The notes: generated by a model from the letters alone, not told the origin. A stretch of DNA of 14,044 nucleotides from an uncultured Oscillospiraceae bacterium (GCA_900547015.1 URFD01000038.1:1-14044), one strand, 5' to 3'. Counted from the stretch's first letter, positions 5,792-13,229 are shown. Numbers and translations are program-made.

Positions 5792-6706
5792 ATGTTTTCT
5801 CTGAGCAAACAAACCGTTTTCGGGGTCGTCGGCGGTGACCGCCGGCAGGCCGCCGCCGCAGTCAGGCTTGCCGAGATGGGCTATCCTGTTCGAGCCTTCT
5901 TTCTGGATGGGATTCCCTCGTTGGAATCGTCCGGGCTACTCTGCTCCGACAGCTCCCTGCTGGGTCAATGCGATGTTGTGATTCTGCCGATGCCGGTCAG
6001 CCGGGACGGGGAACAGCTGAACGCTCCCTTTGACAGCCGAGTGGTATCCCTGGCAGATTGTCTGTCCCAATGCCGAGAGGATGCACTGCTGTTCGGCGGA
6101 AAGGTTTCCCAAAAAGACCAGCAGCTCGCCCAGCGCTTTCGGCTCAATCTCCGCGACTATCTATTGCAAGAGGAGATGGCGATTCTCAATGCAGTTCCCA
6201 CCGCCGAGGGCGCCGTCCAGCTTGCGCTGGAGGAATCAGACCACACCCTTTGGGAAAGCCGCTGTCTGGTCTGCGGCTTTGGCCGATGCGGAAAAACGCT
6301 GGCTCTGCTCCTCAAGGGCTTTGGCGCACAGGTCACGATTGCCGCCCGCAAGCAAAGTGACCTCGCACTTGCGCGGACGCTGGGCTTTTCTGCCGTTCCC
6401 ATCGGGTGCATCGAGCAATTTCTTCCGCACCAGCAGATTATCTTGAACACGGTACCTGCCCCGATTCTCGGACAGTCCGAGCTAATATACTGCCCACCGG
6501 ATTGTCTGATTCTCGACTTAGCCTCCCTGCCCGGCGGAGTTGACCTTCCGGCTGCCGAACAGCTGGGCATCCGCGCTCTGCGCGCGTTGGCTCTGCCCGG
6601 AAAGGTAGCTCCTGTCACAGCCGGTCATATCATCCTTGACACTGTCATAAATATGATAGAAGCCGACAGTCCTTCCGACTGTGCGGAAACTGAATCAATG
6701 AGGTGA
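5792..6706 (+). CDS. dpaA: Dipicolinate synthase subunit A
   Basis: With subunit B, this NAD(P)-binding protein oxidises dihydrodipicolinate, or the related heterocyclic lysine-pathway intermediate, to dipicolinic acid. That compound is made in the mother cell and loaded as its calcium salt into the spore core. The 304-residue length fits the family. An N-terminal Rossmann segment carries VVGGDRRQ (12-19, compare GGDARQ in Bacillus). PTAEGAVQLALE follows at 136-147. A second nucleotide-binding loop, VCGFGRCGKTLA, is at 160-171. The conserved DLASLPGGVD (242-251) and ALPGKVAPVTAG (267-278) come near the end. The ATG at 5792 is preferred over an in-frame GTG at 5783 because AGAGGTG (5779-5785) is correctly spaced for the ATG. 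The stop codon at 6704-6706 overlaps the ribosome binding site of dpaB. In Bacillus the pair is sigma-K dependent. Upstream, CATAGAAATA at 5738-5747 is only a weak sigma-K -10 match. Confidence 0.95.
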   Translation: MFSLSKQTVFGVVGGDRRQAAAAVRLAEMGYPVRAFFLDGIPSLESSGLLCSDSSLLGQCDVVILPMPVSRDGEQLNAPFDSRVVSLADCLSQCREDALLFGGKVSQKDQQLAQRFRLNLRDYLLQEEMAILNAVPTAEGAVQLALEESDHTLWESRCLVCGFGRCGKTLALLLKGFGAQVTIAARKQSDLALARTLGFSAVPIGCIEQFLPHQQIILNTVPAPILGQSELIYCPPDCLILDLASLPGGVDLPAAEQLGIRALRALALPGKVAPVTAGHIILDTVINMIEADSPSDCAETESMR

Positions 6707-6712
6707 AGTAGC

Positions 6713-7309
6713 TTGACGATTCATCAAACCAATACCCAGCCCGTTCGGGTCGGATTCGCCCTGACCGGCTCCTTCTGCACCTTTCAGCAGGTCATCACCC
6801 AGCTGGAGCAGGCAGCCGCCCACCCAAACTGGGAAATCATCCCCATCATGTCCCTGAACGCCTACCAGACGGACACCCGCTTCGGTCAGGCAGAGACATT
6901 CCGCCAGCGCATCGAGGCCGCCTGCGGACACGAGATTTTGCATACCATCGTCCAGACCGAACCCATCGGCCCCAAAAAGCTATTGGATGTCATGGTGGTC
7001 GCTCCCTGCACCGGAAACACGCTGGGAAAGCTGGCAAACGGAATTACCGACACCTGCGTCACGCTGGCGGTCAAGGCGCATCTGCGGAACGCGCGCCCGG
7101 TCGTACTGGCTGTCTCGACCAACGATGCGCTGGCAAACGCAGGCAAAAATATCGGGGCTCTCCTCAACTGCAAAAACATCTTCTTTGTCCCGATGCGTCA
7201 GGACAATGCCTTTGACAAGCCGACCTCTGTAGTCGCTGATTTTACCAAGCTGATTCCCAGCATCGAATCTGCGCTGGAAAATCGACAGCTTCAGCCTCTG
7301 CTGCTCTGA
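6713..7309 (+). CDS. dpaB: Dipicolinate synthase subunit B (flavoprotein-like)
   Basis: This 198-residue partner of DpaA completes the dipicolinate synthase used in late sporulation. It has a flavoprotein (HFCD)-like fold, visible as VRVGFALTGSFCTF (11-24), TRFG (55-58), EPIGPKKLLDVMVVAPCTG (83-101), GNTLGKLANGITD (101-113) and VVLAVSTNDAL (130-140), all closely matching Bacillus SpoVFB. The start is TTG at 6713. It is chosen because AGGTGA (6701-6706) lies six bases upstream and no ATG precedes the conserved N-terminus. The gene starts six bases after dpaA ends, so the two are co-transcribed and probably translationally coupled. In Bacillus subtilis the pair is followed by asd and dapG, whereas here a carboxypeptidase gene follows, so supply of the lysine-pathway precursor must be encoded elsewhere. 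Confidence 0.95.
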   Translation: MTIHQTNTQPVRVGFALTGSFCTFQQVITQLEQAAAHPNWEIIPIMSLNAYQTDTRFGQAETFRQRIEAACGHEILHTIVQTEPIGPKKLLDVMVVAPCTGNTLGKLANGITDTCVTLAVKAHLRNARPVVLAVSTNDALANAGKNIGALLNCKNIFFVPMRQDNAFDKPTSVVADFTKLIPSIESALENRQLQPLLL

Positions 7310-7329
7310 GCAAAGGCCGACACCGGCAG

Positions 7330-7358
7330 GAATATCGGATTTGGCTGCGGCATAGGAT
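7330..7358 (+). promoter_or_regulatory. Candidate sigma-E (mother-cell) promoter
   Basis: GAATATC at 7330-7336 and CATAGGAT at 7351-7358 are separated by 14 bases. Against the Bacillus sigma-E consensus (kmATATT, 13-14 bases, CATACAnT) this is six of seven and five of seven defined positions. It lies about 40 bases before the TTG start of the carboxypeptidase and after the dpaB stop. Mother-cell expression would suit a cortex-modifying enzyme. This is a visual match only. Confidence 0.4.
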
Positions 7359-7400
7359 GTACTGTTTTTCTGTTCATTCCAAGAAAAGGGGTTGACCTGA

Positions 7401-8549
7401 TTGGCTGTCCGTTCGCTGTGCCGCCGTTTTGTTTGTTTTTCCCTTTCCCTATCTCTGTGGTTGGGACTGTGTCTGCCTGTCTGTGCCAAGGAAAGCAGTG
7501 GGCCGCTCTCTCTGTCTCCCATCACGCTGGAGGGGTATCCTCTCTATGAGCAGGAGGAGCGCTCTGCCCGCGCCTACATCGTCATGGAAGCGAGCACAGG
7601 CCGAATCCTCATGGGCAAAAACATCCACCAGCGGCTGCCGCAGGCCAGCACCACCAAAATCATGGGTGCGATGATGGTTCTCGAGCAGCCTAATCTCGAC
7701 GAATATTTCGAGGTGGACGCACAGGCAATTCAGGTAGAGGGCTCCTCGATGGGCCTTGCCGAGGGTGACCTGGTTTCTCTGTATGCGCTGGCATGCGGAA
7801 TGATGCTGCCCTCCGGCAACGATGCTGCCAATGCCGCCGGGGTGCGGCTGTACGGAAGCGTTCCGGGCTTTGTGGATGCGATGAATCGGCGCGCGCAGGA
7901 GCTGCATTTGGAGGACACACACTATGTCACCGCCTGCGGGCTGGATGCACCCGACCATTATTCCTCGGCCTTCGACCTTGCCAAGCTCTGCCGCATCGCC
8001 CTGCAAAATCCGCTGTTTTCCGAAATCTGCTGCCAGACGCAGATGAAGGTTCGCTTTGGCTCTGTGCCGTATGACCGCTGGCTCAAAAACTACAACCGCC
8101 TGTTGCAACTCTATCCGGACTGCATCGGCGTCAAGACCGGATTCACCGACGATGCCGGACGATGTCTGGTCTCGGCAGCCCAGCGGGACGAGATGACCCT
8201 AATCTGCGTCACCCTCAACGCTCAGGATGATTGGAACCTCCATGCCTCTTTGTACGAGCAGTGCTTCCAAGCCTATCGGTTGGAGCCTCTGCCCTCCTGT
8301 CCGGCGAGGATTCCGCTGGCAGGCGGCAGTCTCTCGGAATCCGGCACAGAGGCGGAACTGCCCCTTATTCCTGCTTGGAGCGCAAAGCTCCCTCTGAAAT
8401 CCGGAGAAGCCGACCGCCTGAAATCTTGCGTCCTTGCACAGCCCTTCTGCTATTTTCCTCCCGAGCCGAATCGGGTCTATGCACAGGCGCTTTATCTTCT
8501 GGACGGACAGCCGCTCTGTACCGTTCCTCTGGTCGCCGCTCTGCCTTAA
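7401..8549 (+). CDS. D-alanyl-D-alanine carboxypeptidase, DacF/PBP5 family
   Basis: This serine peptidase removes the terminal D-Ala from peptidoglycan stem peptides outside the membrane, limiting cross-linking. Residues 1-29 form a signal peptide (basic start, SLSLSLWLGL core, VCA cleavage site). The catalytic triad of motifs is complete: SxxK as Ser83-Thr-Thr-Lys86, SGN at 138-140, and KTG at 245-247. The 382-residue length suits the DacF group. The C-terminal region (about 275-382) corresponds to the beta-rich PBP5 domain but ends without an obvious amphipathic membrane anchor, so the protein may be released or held another way. The start is TTG at 7401, directly after an in-frame TGA at 7398-7400; AAGGGG lies upstream and the next ATG would remove the signal peptide. 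Its place after dpaAB, with a candidate sigma-E promoter, points to spore cortex or sporulation wall work. Choosing between DacB and DacF subtypes is not possible here. Confidence 0.92.
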   Translation: MAVRSLCRRFVCFSLSLSLWLGLCLPVCAKESSGPLSLSPITLEGYPLYEQEERSARAYIVMEASTGRILMGKNIHQRLPQASTTKIMGAMMVLEQPNLDEYFEVDAQAIQVEGSSMGLAEGDLVSLYALACGMMLPSGNDAANAAGVRLYGSVPGFVDAMNRRAQELHLEDTHYVTACGLDAPDHYSSAFDLAKLCRIALQNPLFSEICCQTQMKVRFGSVPYDRWLKNYNRLLQLYPDCIGVKTGFTDDAGRCLVSAAQRDEMTLICVTLNAQDDWNLHASLYEQCFQAYRLEPLPSCPARIPLAGGSLSESGTEAELPLIPAWSAKLPLKSGEADRLKSCVLAQPFCYFPPEPNRVYAQALYLLDGQPLCTVPLVAALP

Positions 8550-8590
8550 ACAGGAGCTGTCTGCATTTGCGCAGGCAGCTCCTGTTTTTT
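8550..8590 (+). terminator. Strong terminator after the carboxypeptidase gene
   Basis: A 15-bp stem (8550-8564 with 8571-8585, one U-G wobble) with a six-base loop ATTTGC runs into six T residues at 8585-8590. It begins directly after the TAA stop codon and closes the sporulation block. Confidence 0.93.
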
Positions 8591-8615
8591 CATTTGGGGC
8601 AAAATCCTCTGTCGG

Positions 8616-8625
8616 GCATAGAATA
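8616..8625 (+). promoter_or_regulatory. Sporulation-type CATA -10 box, uncertain
   Basis: GCATAGAATA matches the sigma-K -10 consensus (gCATAnnnTA) exactly and sigma-E closely. No convincing -35 is found at 14-17 bases upstream. The overlapping TAGAAT (8619-8624) could instead be a sigma-A -10, but its nearest -35-like TTGGGG is 19 bases away. Downstream, GGGAGA/TCTCCC at 8630-8646 forms a short hairpin before the ribosome binding site. Confidence 0.3.
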
Positions 8626-8681
8626 GTCAGGGAGAGAGCTTCTCCCACGACTTTGGAATCGACAGAAAGGAGAACCGATTT

Positions 8682-9026
8682 ATGCAACTGTTCCTTCGCT
8701 GGGCCATCCTGTTTTTGGGGATTCTGGGAATGATTCAGCTCGGCGAGCTGATTTCGCTCTGGATGCGCCGCCCCAAGCACCCTCCCACGGTCATCACGGT
8801 ACTGCCCCTGTCGGGGACTCCGAGCAATCTCGAGCTACTGCTTGGCTATTTTCAGGAAGCCGCGCTGTGGAGCCCGGAATGTCAGCTGGCGTTCGTCCTC
8901 GACTGCGGACTGTCCGATGCGTCCGCTCGGGAATGCCGCAGCTGGTGCGAAAACAGAAGCCGACTAATCTTCTGCTCCCAAAAAGAATTTGAGGAGATTT
9001 GCAAAGGTCTGCAAGATACGCTATAA
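8682..9026 (+). CDS. Small membrane-anchored cysteine-rich protein, unknown
   Basis: The 114-residue product has no function I can name. One membrane helix covers about residues 4-27, followed by a positively charged RRPKH, so the rest should be cytoplasmic. The soluble part (36-110) looks like a small alpha/beta unit: strand VITVLPLSG (37-45), helix NLELLLGYFQEA (49-60), strand LAFVLDCG (69-76), helix ASARECRSWCE (80-90), and a strand-helix pair at the end. It has six cysteines at 67, 75, 85, 89, 98 and 107, none in a CxxC pair. From memory it resembles short conserved clostridial proteins of the same layout, and the opening strand recalls the start of family 2 glycosyltransferases. AAAGGAG at 8666-8672 fixes the ATG. 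It sits between the terminator at 8590 and recD2, and the recD2 promoter overlaps its end. Confidence 0.75.
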   Translation: MQLFLRWAILFLGILGMIQLGELISLWMRRPKHPPTVITVLPLSGTPSNLELLLGYFQEAALWSPECQLAFVLDCGLSDASARECRSWCENRSRLIFCSQKEFEEICKGLQDTL

Positions 9027-9027
9027 T
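8999..9027 (+). promoter_or_regulatory. Sigma-A promoter of recD2, inside the preceding gene
   Basis: TTGCAA at 8999-9004 and a perfect TATAAT at 9022-9027 are separated by 17 bases. The -10 overlaps the stop codon (9024-9026) of the small membrane protein gene. The same -35/-10 pair with the same spacing is used at 1625-1653. Transcription would start about 65 bases before the ATG of recD2. Confidence 0.7.
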
Positions 9028-9099
9028 GATAGGTAAACTTTCACCAAGCGCGCCGGAGATTGCCCGGTGCCAAAGCAGACGAGGAAAAGGATTGGGACT

Positions 9100-11310
9100 A
9101 TGCAGAAAGAACAATTAGTGGAGATCACCGGCACGGTTGAAACGGTGGTCTATAAAAATGAAGAAACCGGCTTTGCCGTTCTGGAGCTGGACCATGAGGG
9201 CGAGCTGACAACCGTTGTCGGGGAGCTGTCCGCTGTCGGCGAGGGAGAGGTTTTGACGCTGCACGGCAGCTGGCGCACCCATCCCAGCTATGGCACACAG
9301 TTTAAGGCAGTCGCGGCCCAGCAGACACTGCCGGCTTCTGCCGCCGCTATCCTGCGCTATCTTTCCTCGGGTGCAGTCAAGGGCATCGGCCCGATTCTGG
9401 CCTCTCGGATGGTCGCCGCCTTTGGCGACGATACCCTAAAAGTTTTGGAAACACAGCCTGAGCGCCTCACCGAGATTCAGGGCATCTCCCCCGCCAAGTG
9501 CGAAAAGCTGAAAGCCGAGCTTGGCCGAATGTTCGGGATGCGCAGCATCATGCTGTTCCTCTCCCAGTTCGGAATTGACTCCTCCACCTCCGTCTCCATC
9601 TGGAAGCGTTGGGGAACGATGGCACAGCGCATGATTGAGGAAAACCCCTATCTCCTCTGCTGCGAGGAGGTGGGCATGGGGTTTGAGCAGTGCGAGATGA
9701 TTGCCTCCAAGCTCAAGATTCCGCCGGACAGCTCCTACCGCATCGAAGCCGCCCTTCAGTTTGTTCTGCGCCACAACCTTTCCAACGGACACACCTGTCT
9801 GCCGCAGGACAAGCTCCTGCCTGCCTGCACCGGGCTGCTCGGTCAGAACCAAATTATGGTCGAAAAGGCGCTGGAAATGCTGGTTCGCCGCAAGGAGGTC
9901 GTCTGCGCCTCGGTCAACGGTCGCGCCTATTGCTACCTTCCGGAATATTGGGAAGCCGAACACTACCTTGCCTCCCGAATTCGTGTCATGCTGATGGTCG
10001 GCGCAGACCCCGTCCGGGATGCCCGCGACCGCATCGATGCCCTAGAGCAGAACAACGGCATCCAGTATGCCGATTTGCAGAAGGATGCCATCGAGCAGGC
10101 AATCAGCCATCACCTGTTTATCCTGACCGGAGGCCCCGGCACCGGAAAGACCACCACCATCAATGCCATTATCGAGCTGCTCGAGCAATCCGGCAATCGG
10201 GTTGCCCTCTGTGCTCCCACCGGACGAGCCGCCAAGCGGATGTCCGAGGTGACCGGCAAGGATGCCAAGACCATCCACCGCCTGCTTGAGGTGGATTTTG
10301 CAGACCCGACCTCCCTTCATTTTAAGCGGAACGAAAAGAACCCGCTGCCCTTCGATGCGGTGATTGTGGACGAAACCTCCATGGTTGATGTTCCGCTGAT
10401 GCGATCCCTCATCTGTGCGCTCAAGATGAACTGCCGCCTCATTCTGGTGGGAGACAGCGACCAGCTGCCCTCGGTCGGGCCGGGTAATGTTCTGCGCGAT
10501 TTGATTGAATCGCAGGAGGTCCCGCAGGTGCGCCTGACCGAAATCTTCCGTCAGGCCCAGCAAAGCCTGATTGTCACCAACGCGCACGCCATCGTCCACG
10601 GTCAGCTGCCCGAGCTGCACCGCCATGACAATGACTTCTTCTTTCTCAAGCGTGAACGGGCCGAGCAGATTCTCAGCACCACTCTGGATTTGGTCAGCAC
10701 CCGCCTGCCCAAAAGCTACGGCTACTCCCCGATGACCGACATTCAGGTTATCGTTCCCACCCGCATCGGAGCGGTGGGAGCCAACCTGCTCAATCAGAGC
10801 CTTCAGCAAACGCTCAATCCGCCCGCACCCGGCAAGGATGAATTCGAGCTTGCCGGCAGAAAATTCCGCACCGGGGATAAGGTGATGCAGATTAAAAACA
10901 ACTACGACATCCTCTGGAAGCGGGACAACGGCGAAGAAGGGCTTGGGGTCTACAACGGGGACATCGGATTCGTGGAACAAATCGACCGCCCCAGCAAGAC
11001 GCTCTTCGTCCGATTCGATGATCGGGTAGCGGAATACCTCTTTGAAATGTCCTCCGAGCTGGAGCTTGGCTATGCCATCACCGTCCACAAAAGTCAGGGC
11101 AGCGAGTTTGAAGCGGTGGTCATGCCTCTGACCGGCTACCGCAGCAAGATGCACTACCGCAATCTGCTCTACACCGCCGTCACCCGTGCCAAAAGCCGGC
11201 TGGTAATTCTCGGTCAGGAAAACACCATCGCCGAGATGATTGCCAACGACCGCAAGACGGTCCGCTATACCAATCTGCGGGAGATGCTGCTGGGCGAGGT
11301 CGAGGAATAA
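9100..11310 (+). CDS. recD2: RecD2-type SF1B 5'-3' DNA helicase
   Basis: RecD2 is an ATP-driven 5'-3' helicase of bacteria without RecBCD-type RecD, acting in DNA repair and replication-fork maintenance. The 736-residue product has an N-terminal OB-like region (1-75) and helix-hairpin-helix DNA-binding segments (about 90-140, VKGIGPILASRM and IQGISPAKCEKL). Walker A is GGPGTGKT (344-351), Walker B is DETSMVD (424-430), and the Q-containing motif III is GDSDQLPSVGPG (451-462). Motif IV region is LTEIFRQ, and the final motifs are ITVHKSQGSEF and TAVTRAKSRL near the C-terminus. The ATG at 9100 is preferred, with AAGGA nine bases before it; a GTG at 9067 with GGAGA upstream would add 11 basic residues and cannot be excluded. 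It is transcribed from the promoter at 8999. No terminator is visible before the next promoter. Confidence 0.95.
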   Translation: MQKEQLVEITGTVETVVYKNEETGFAVLELDHEGELTTVVGELSAVGEGEVLTLHGSWRTHPSYGTQFKAVAAQQTLPASAAAILRYLSSGAVKGIGPILASRMVAAFGDDTLKVLETQPERLTEIQGISPAKCEKLKAELGRMFGMRSIMLFLSQFGIDSSTSVSIWKRWGTMAQRMIEENPYLLCCEEVGMGFEQCEMIASKLKIPPDSSYRIEAALQFVLRHNLSNGHTCLPQDKLLPACTGLLGQNQIMVEKALEMLVRRKEVVCASVNGRAYCYLPEYWEAEHYLASRIRVMLMVGADPVRDARDRIDALEQNNGIQYADLQKDAIEQAISHHLFILTGGPGTGKTTTINAIIELLEQSGNRVALCAPTGRAAKRMSEVTGKDAKTIHRLLEVDFADPTSLHFKRNEKNPLPFDAVIVDETSMVDVPLMRSLICALKMNCRLILVGDSDQLPSVGPGNVLRDLIESQEVPQVRLTEIFRQAQQSLIVTNAHAIVHGQLPELHRHDNDFFFLKRERAEQILSTTLDLVSTRLPKSYGYSPMTDIQVIVPTRIGAVGANLLNQSLQQTLNPPAPGKDEFELAGRKFRTGDKVMQIKNNYDILWKRDNGEEGLGVYNGDIGFVEQIDRPSKTLFVRFDDRVAEYLFEMSSELELGYAITVHKSQGSEFEAVVMPLTGYRSKMHYRNLLYTAVTRAKSRLVILGQENTIAEMIANDRKTVRYTNLREMLLGEVEE

Positions 11311-11326
11311 ATTCTGGCGAAAGCCC

Positions 11327-11356
11327 TTGAAAACACAGCGGAATCTGTCATATAAT
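11327..11356 (+). promoter_or_regulatory. Sigma-A promoter of the mreB-trmN6-rsmI operon
   Basis: TTGAAA at 11327-11332 and a perfect TATAAT at 11351-11356 are separated by 18 bases. Transcription would start near 11363, leaving a leader of about 75 bases. That leader contains a small inverted repeat, TGTCGC at 11375-11380 with GCGACA at 11392-11397 around an A-rich loop. Confidence 0.75.
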
Positions 11357-11436
11357 GAATATCGAATCATCAGGTGTCGCTCTGCAAAAATGCGACAAAT
11401 ACAGACCGGAATAGAACCAGAAAAGGATGGTGCCGT

Positions 11437-12450
11437 GTGGACGTAGGAATCGATTTGGGAACCGCGACGGTAATTGTTTATATCAGCGGCGAAGGCGTTG
11501 TACTCAAGGAGCCTTCGGTCGTATCCGTGAACCTAAAAACAGACTCCATCATCAGCGTAGGTCAGGAGGCCTACCAGATGATTGGAAAAACCCCCGCTCA
11601 TATCCAGGCAATTCGCCCCTTGTCGGAGGGTGTTGTCTGCGACTATAAAATGACCGAGGAAATGGTCCGGCACTTTATCAAAAAAGTATGCCGGGACAGC
11701 CTTGTCAAGCCTCGGATTGCCATGTGTGTCCCCTCGGGAATCACCAATGTCGAGTCCAATGCGGTCATCGATGTTGCCATCTCCTCGGGCGCGCGCAAGG
11801 TCTACCTCATCGAGGAGCCGGTTGCCGCTGCCATCGGCGCCGGCATCGACATCGAAAAGCCGAACGGCCATCTGATTGTGGACATCGGCGGCGGAACAAC
11901 CGACATCGCCGTACTTTCTCTCAACGGCATCGTCAACAAAAAGTCGATTAAGATTGCCGGAGACACCATCAACAACGCCATCATCCGCTACCTGCGTGCC
12001 AGCCACGGAGTGCTCATCGGCGAGAAGATGGCAGACCAGATTAAATGCACTGCCGGCAGTGCCTGCTTTACCGAGGACGAGGAGGTCGTTTCTCTGGTCA
12101 AGGGCCGCAACCTGACCACCGGACTGCCCTGTAGTATCGAGGTCAGCCGCTCCATGCTGTATGACACCGTCATCCGCGAGGCAGACCAAATCGTCACCGC
12201 CATCCGCGAGGTTATCGAAAAAACCCCTCCGGAGCTGGTCGGCGACATCTATACCAACGGAATCACCCTGACCGGCGGCGGCAGCCTGCTGCACGGAATG
12301 GACCGTCTGATTGAAAAGCAGACCCGGATTCCAACCCACATCGCCGAAAACCCCATCGACTGCGTTGCTGTCGGCACCGGAAAATCCTTCCAGTATCTGG
12401 ACAAGCTGGTTGATGGATTTGTCATCCCGTCCATGCAGAGGTTTTCATAA
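11437..12450 (+). CDS. mreB: MreB/Mbl-family bacterial actin
   Basis: This actin-like ATPase forms membrane-associated filaments that organise cell-wall elongation and rod shape. The 337-residue length is normal. Phosphate-1 loop DVGIDLGTAT (2-11), the connecting segment IEEPVAAAIGAG (125-136), phosphate-2 loop VDIGGGTTDIAV (148-159) and the adenosine motif LTGGGSLLHGMD (278-289) are all intact. GTG at 11437 is chosen because it places the product at the conserved N-terminus with AAAAGGA ten bases upstream. The in-frame ATG at 11374 would add 21 residues overlapping the leader hairpin. No short amphipathic helix precedes the actin fold, as in other Gram-positive homologues. The gene is not followed by mreC and mreD. 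Its stop overlaps the next start (TAATG), so it is translationally coupled to trmN6. It may be an Mbl/MreBH-type paralogue, and which one cannot be told here. Confidence 0.93.
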   Translation: MDVGIDLGTATVIVYISGEGVVLKEPSVVSVNLKTDSIISVGQEAYQMIGKTPAHIQAIRPLSEGVVCDYKMTEEMVRHFIKKVCRDSLVKPRIAMCVPSGITNVESNAVIDVAISSGARKVYLIEEPVAAAIGAGIDIEKPNGHLIVDIGGGTTDIAVLSLNGIVNKKSIKIAGDTINNAIIRYLRASHGVLIGEKMADQIKCTAGSACFTEDEEVVSLVKGRNLTTGLPCSIEVSRSMLYDTVIREADQIVTAIREVIEKTPPELVGDIYTNGITLTGGGSLLHGMDRLIEKQTRIPTHIAENPIDCVAVGTGKSFQYLDKLVDGFVIPSMQRFS

Positions 12451-13214
12451 TGCAGAATTTTGAATATACGATGGAACAGCTTTCGGACACCCTCTCGATT
12501 TGCGTCACCAAGGACCATCGCTTCGGTACCGATGCCTTCCTGCTGTCCGATTTCGCTGCGCCGCGCCGCCGGGATTTGGCCTGTGACCTCGGAACAGGCT
12601 GCGGCATCATCCCCCTGCTGTGGTACCGTCAGCGGGAAGAAGGCCCTCGTCAGGCATACGGCGTCGATGTTCAGCCGCTGGCAATCGAACAGCTGCGCCT
12701 GAGCGTTTCGCAGGCTGACCTCAAGGGACAGGTCATCCCCGTTCAGGCAGATTTGACCGACCTCAATCGGCTCAAAGGCCTGTTGCCCTTTGGCAGCTTT
12801 GATTTAGTCACCTGCAACCCTCCCTATAAAAAAGCCGAACACGGCATCCTCAGCGAAAGCAAAAGCGACATCATCGCCCGCCACGAAACCATGTGCTCGA
12901 TTGATGACGTCTGTGCCGCCGCCGCAAAGCTGCTCCAGTTTGGGGGCAGGCTGTGTATCTGCCAGCGTCCCGAGCGTCTGCTGGATGTCATGGAGGCCAT
13001 GCGCCGCTGTAAGATTGAGCCCAAGCGGGTCCGCTTTGTGCAAAAGCGAGGCGACACGGCTCCGTGGCTCTTTCTGGTGGAAGGCCGAAAAGGCGGCAAC
13101 CGCTTTTTAAAGGTGGAGCCTCCGCTCATCATTCAGGACAGCTGCGGCGGTTTCTCCGAGGAACTGCGCCGCATCTACCGCCAGCCGTCCGAACCGGAGC
13201 CGAAACTATCATAA
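12450..13214 (+). CDS. trmN6: tRNA1(Val) adenine-37 N6-methyltransferase (TrmN6/YabB)
   Basis: The 254-residue enzyme is predicted to methylate N6 of A37 in tRNA1(Val) with S-adenosylmethionine, helping decoding. The N-terminus LSICVTKDHRFGTDAFLLSDFA (15-36) is typical of the YfiC/YabB group. The SAM-binding loop is CDLGTGCGIIPLL (45-57), an acidic ribose-binding residue lies in YGVDVQPLAIEQ (70-81), and the catalytic NPPY is at 123-126, the hallmark of amino-group methyltransferases. The ATG at 12450 shares one base with the mreB stop codon. rsmI starts 15 bases after its own stop. In Bacillus subtilis yabB, yazA and rsmI (yabC) are neighbours; here the small yazA GIY-YIG gene is missing between them. 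The tRNA target follows from the family rather than from this sequence. Confidence 0.92.
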   Translation: MQNFEYTMEQLSDTLSICVTKDHRFGTDAFLLSDFAAPRRRDLACDLGTGCGIIPLLWYRQREEGPRQAYGVDVQPLAIEQLRLSVSQADLKGQVIPVQADLTDLNRLKGLLPFGSFDLVTCNPPYKKAEHGILSESKSDIIARHETMCSIDDVCAAAAKLLQFGGRLCICQRPERLLDVMEAMRRCKIEPKRVRFVQKRGDTAPWLFLVEGRKGGNRFLKVEPPLIIQDSCGGFSEELRRIYRQPSEPEPKLS

Positions 13215-13229
13215 GAAACGAGGAAAACC

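Noticed and set aside
7310..7329. Terminator after dpaB from GCCGACACCGGC
   Set aside because: The stem is only 4 bp and no T-run follows, so read-through into the carboxypeptidase gene is possible.
10042..11370. 442-codon minus-strand frame opposite recD2
   Set aside because: It is a shadow of the helicase coding sequence, which has every expected motif. It also covers the mreB promoter.
11533..12339. 268-codon minus-strand frame opposite mreB
   Set aside because: It lies wholly inside a gene with intact actin-fold motifs, and its composition looks like an antisense translation.
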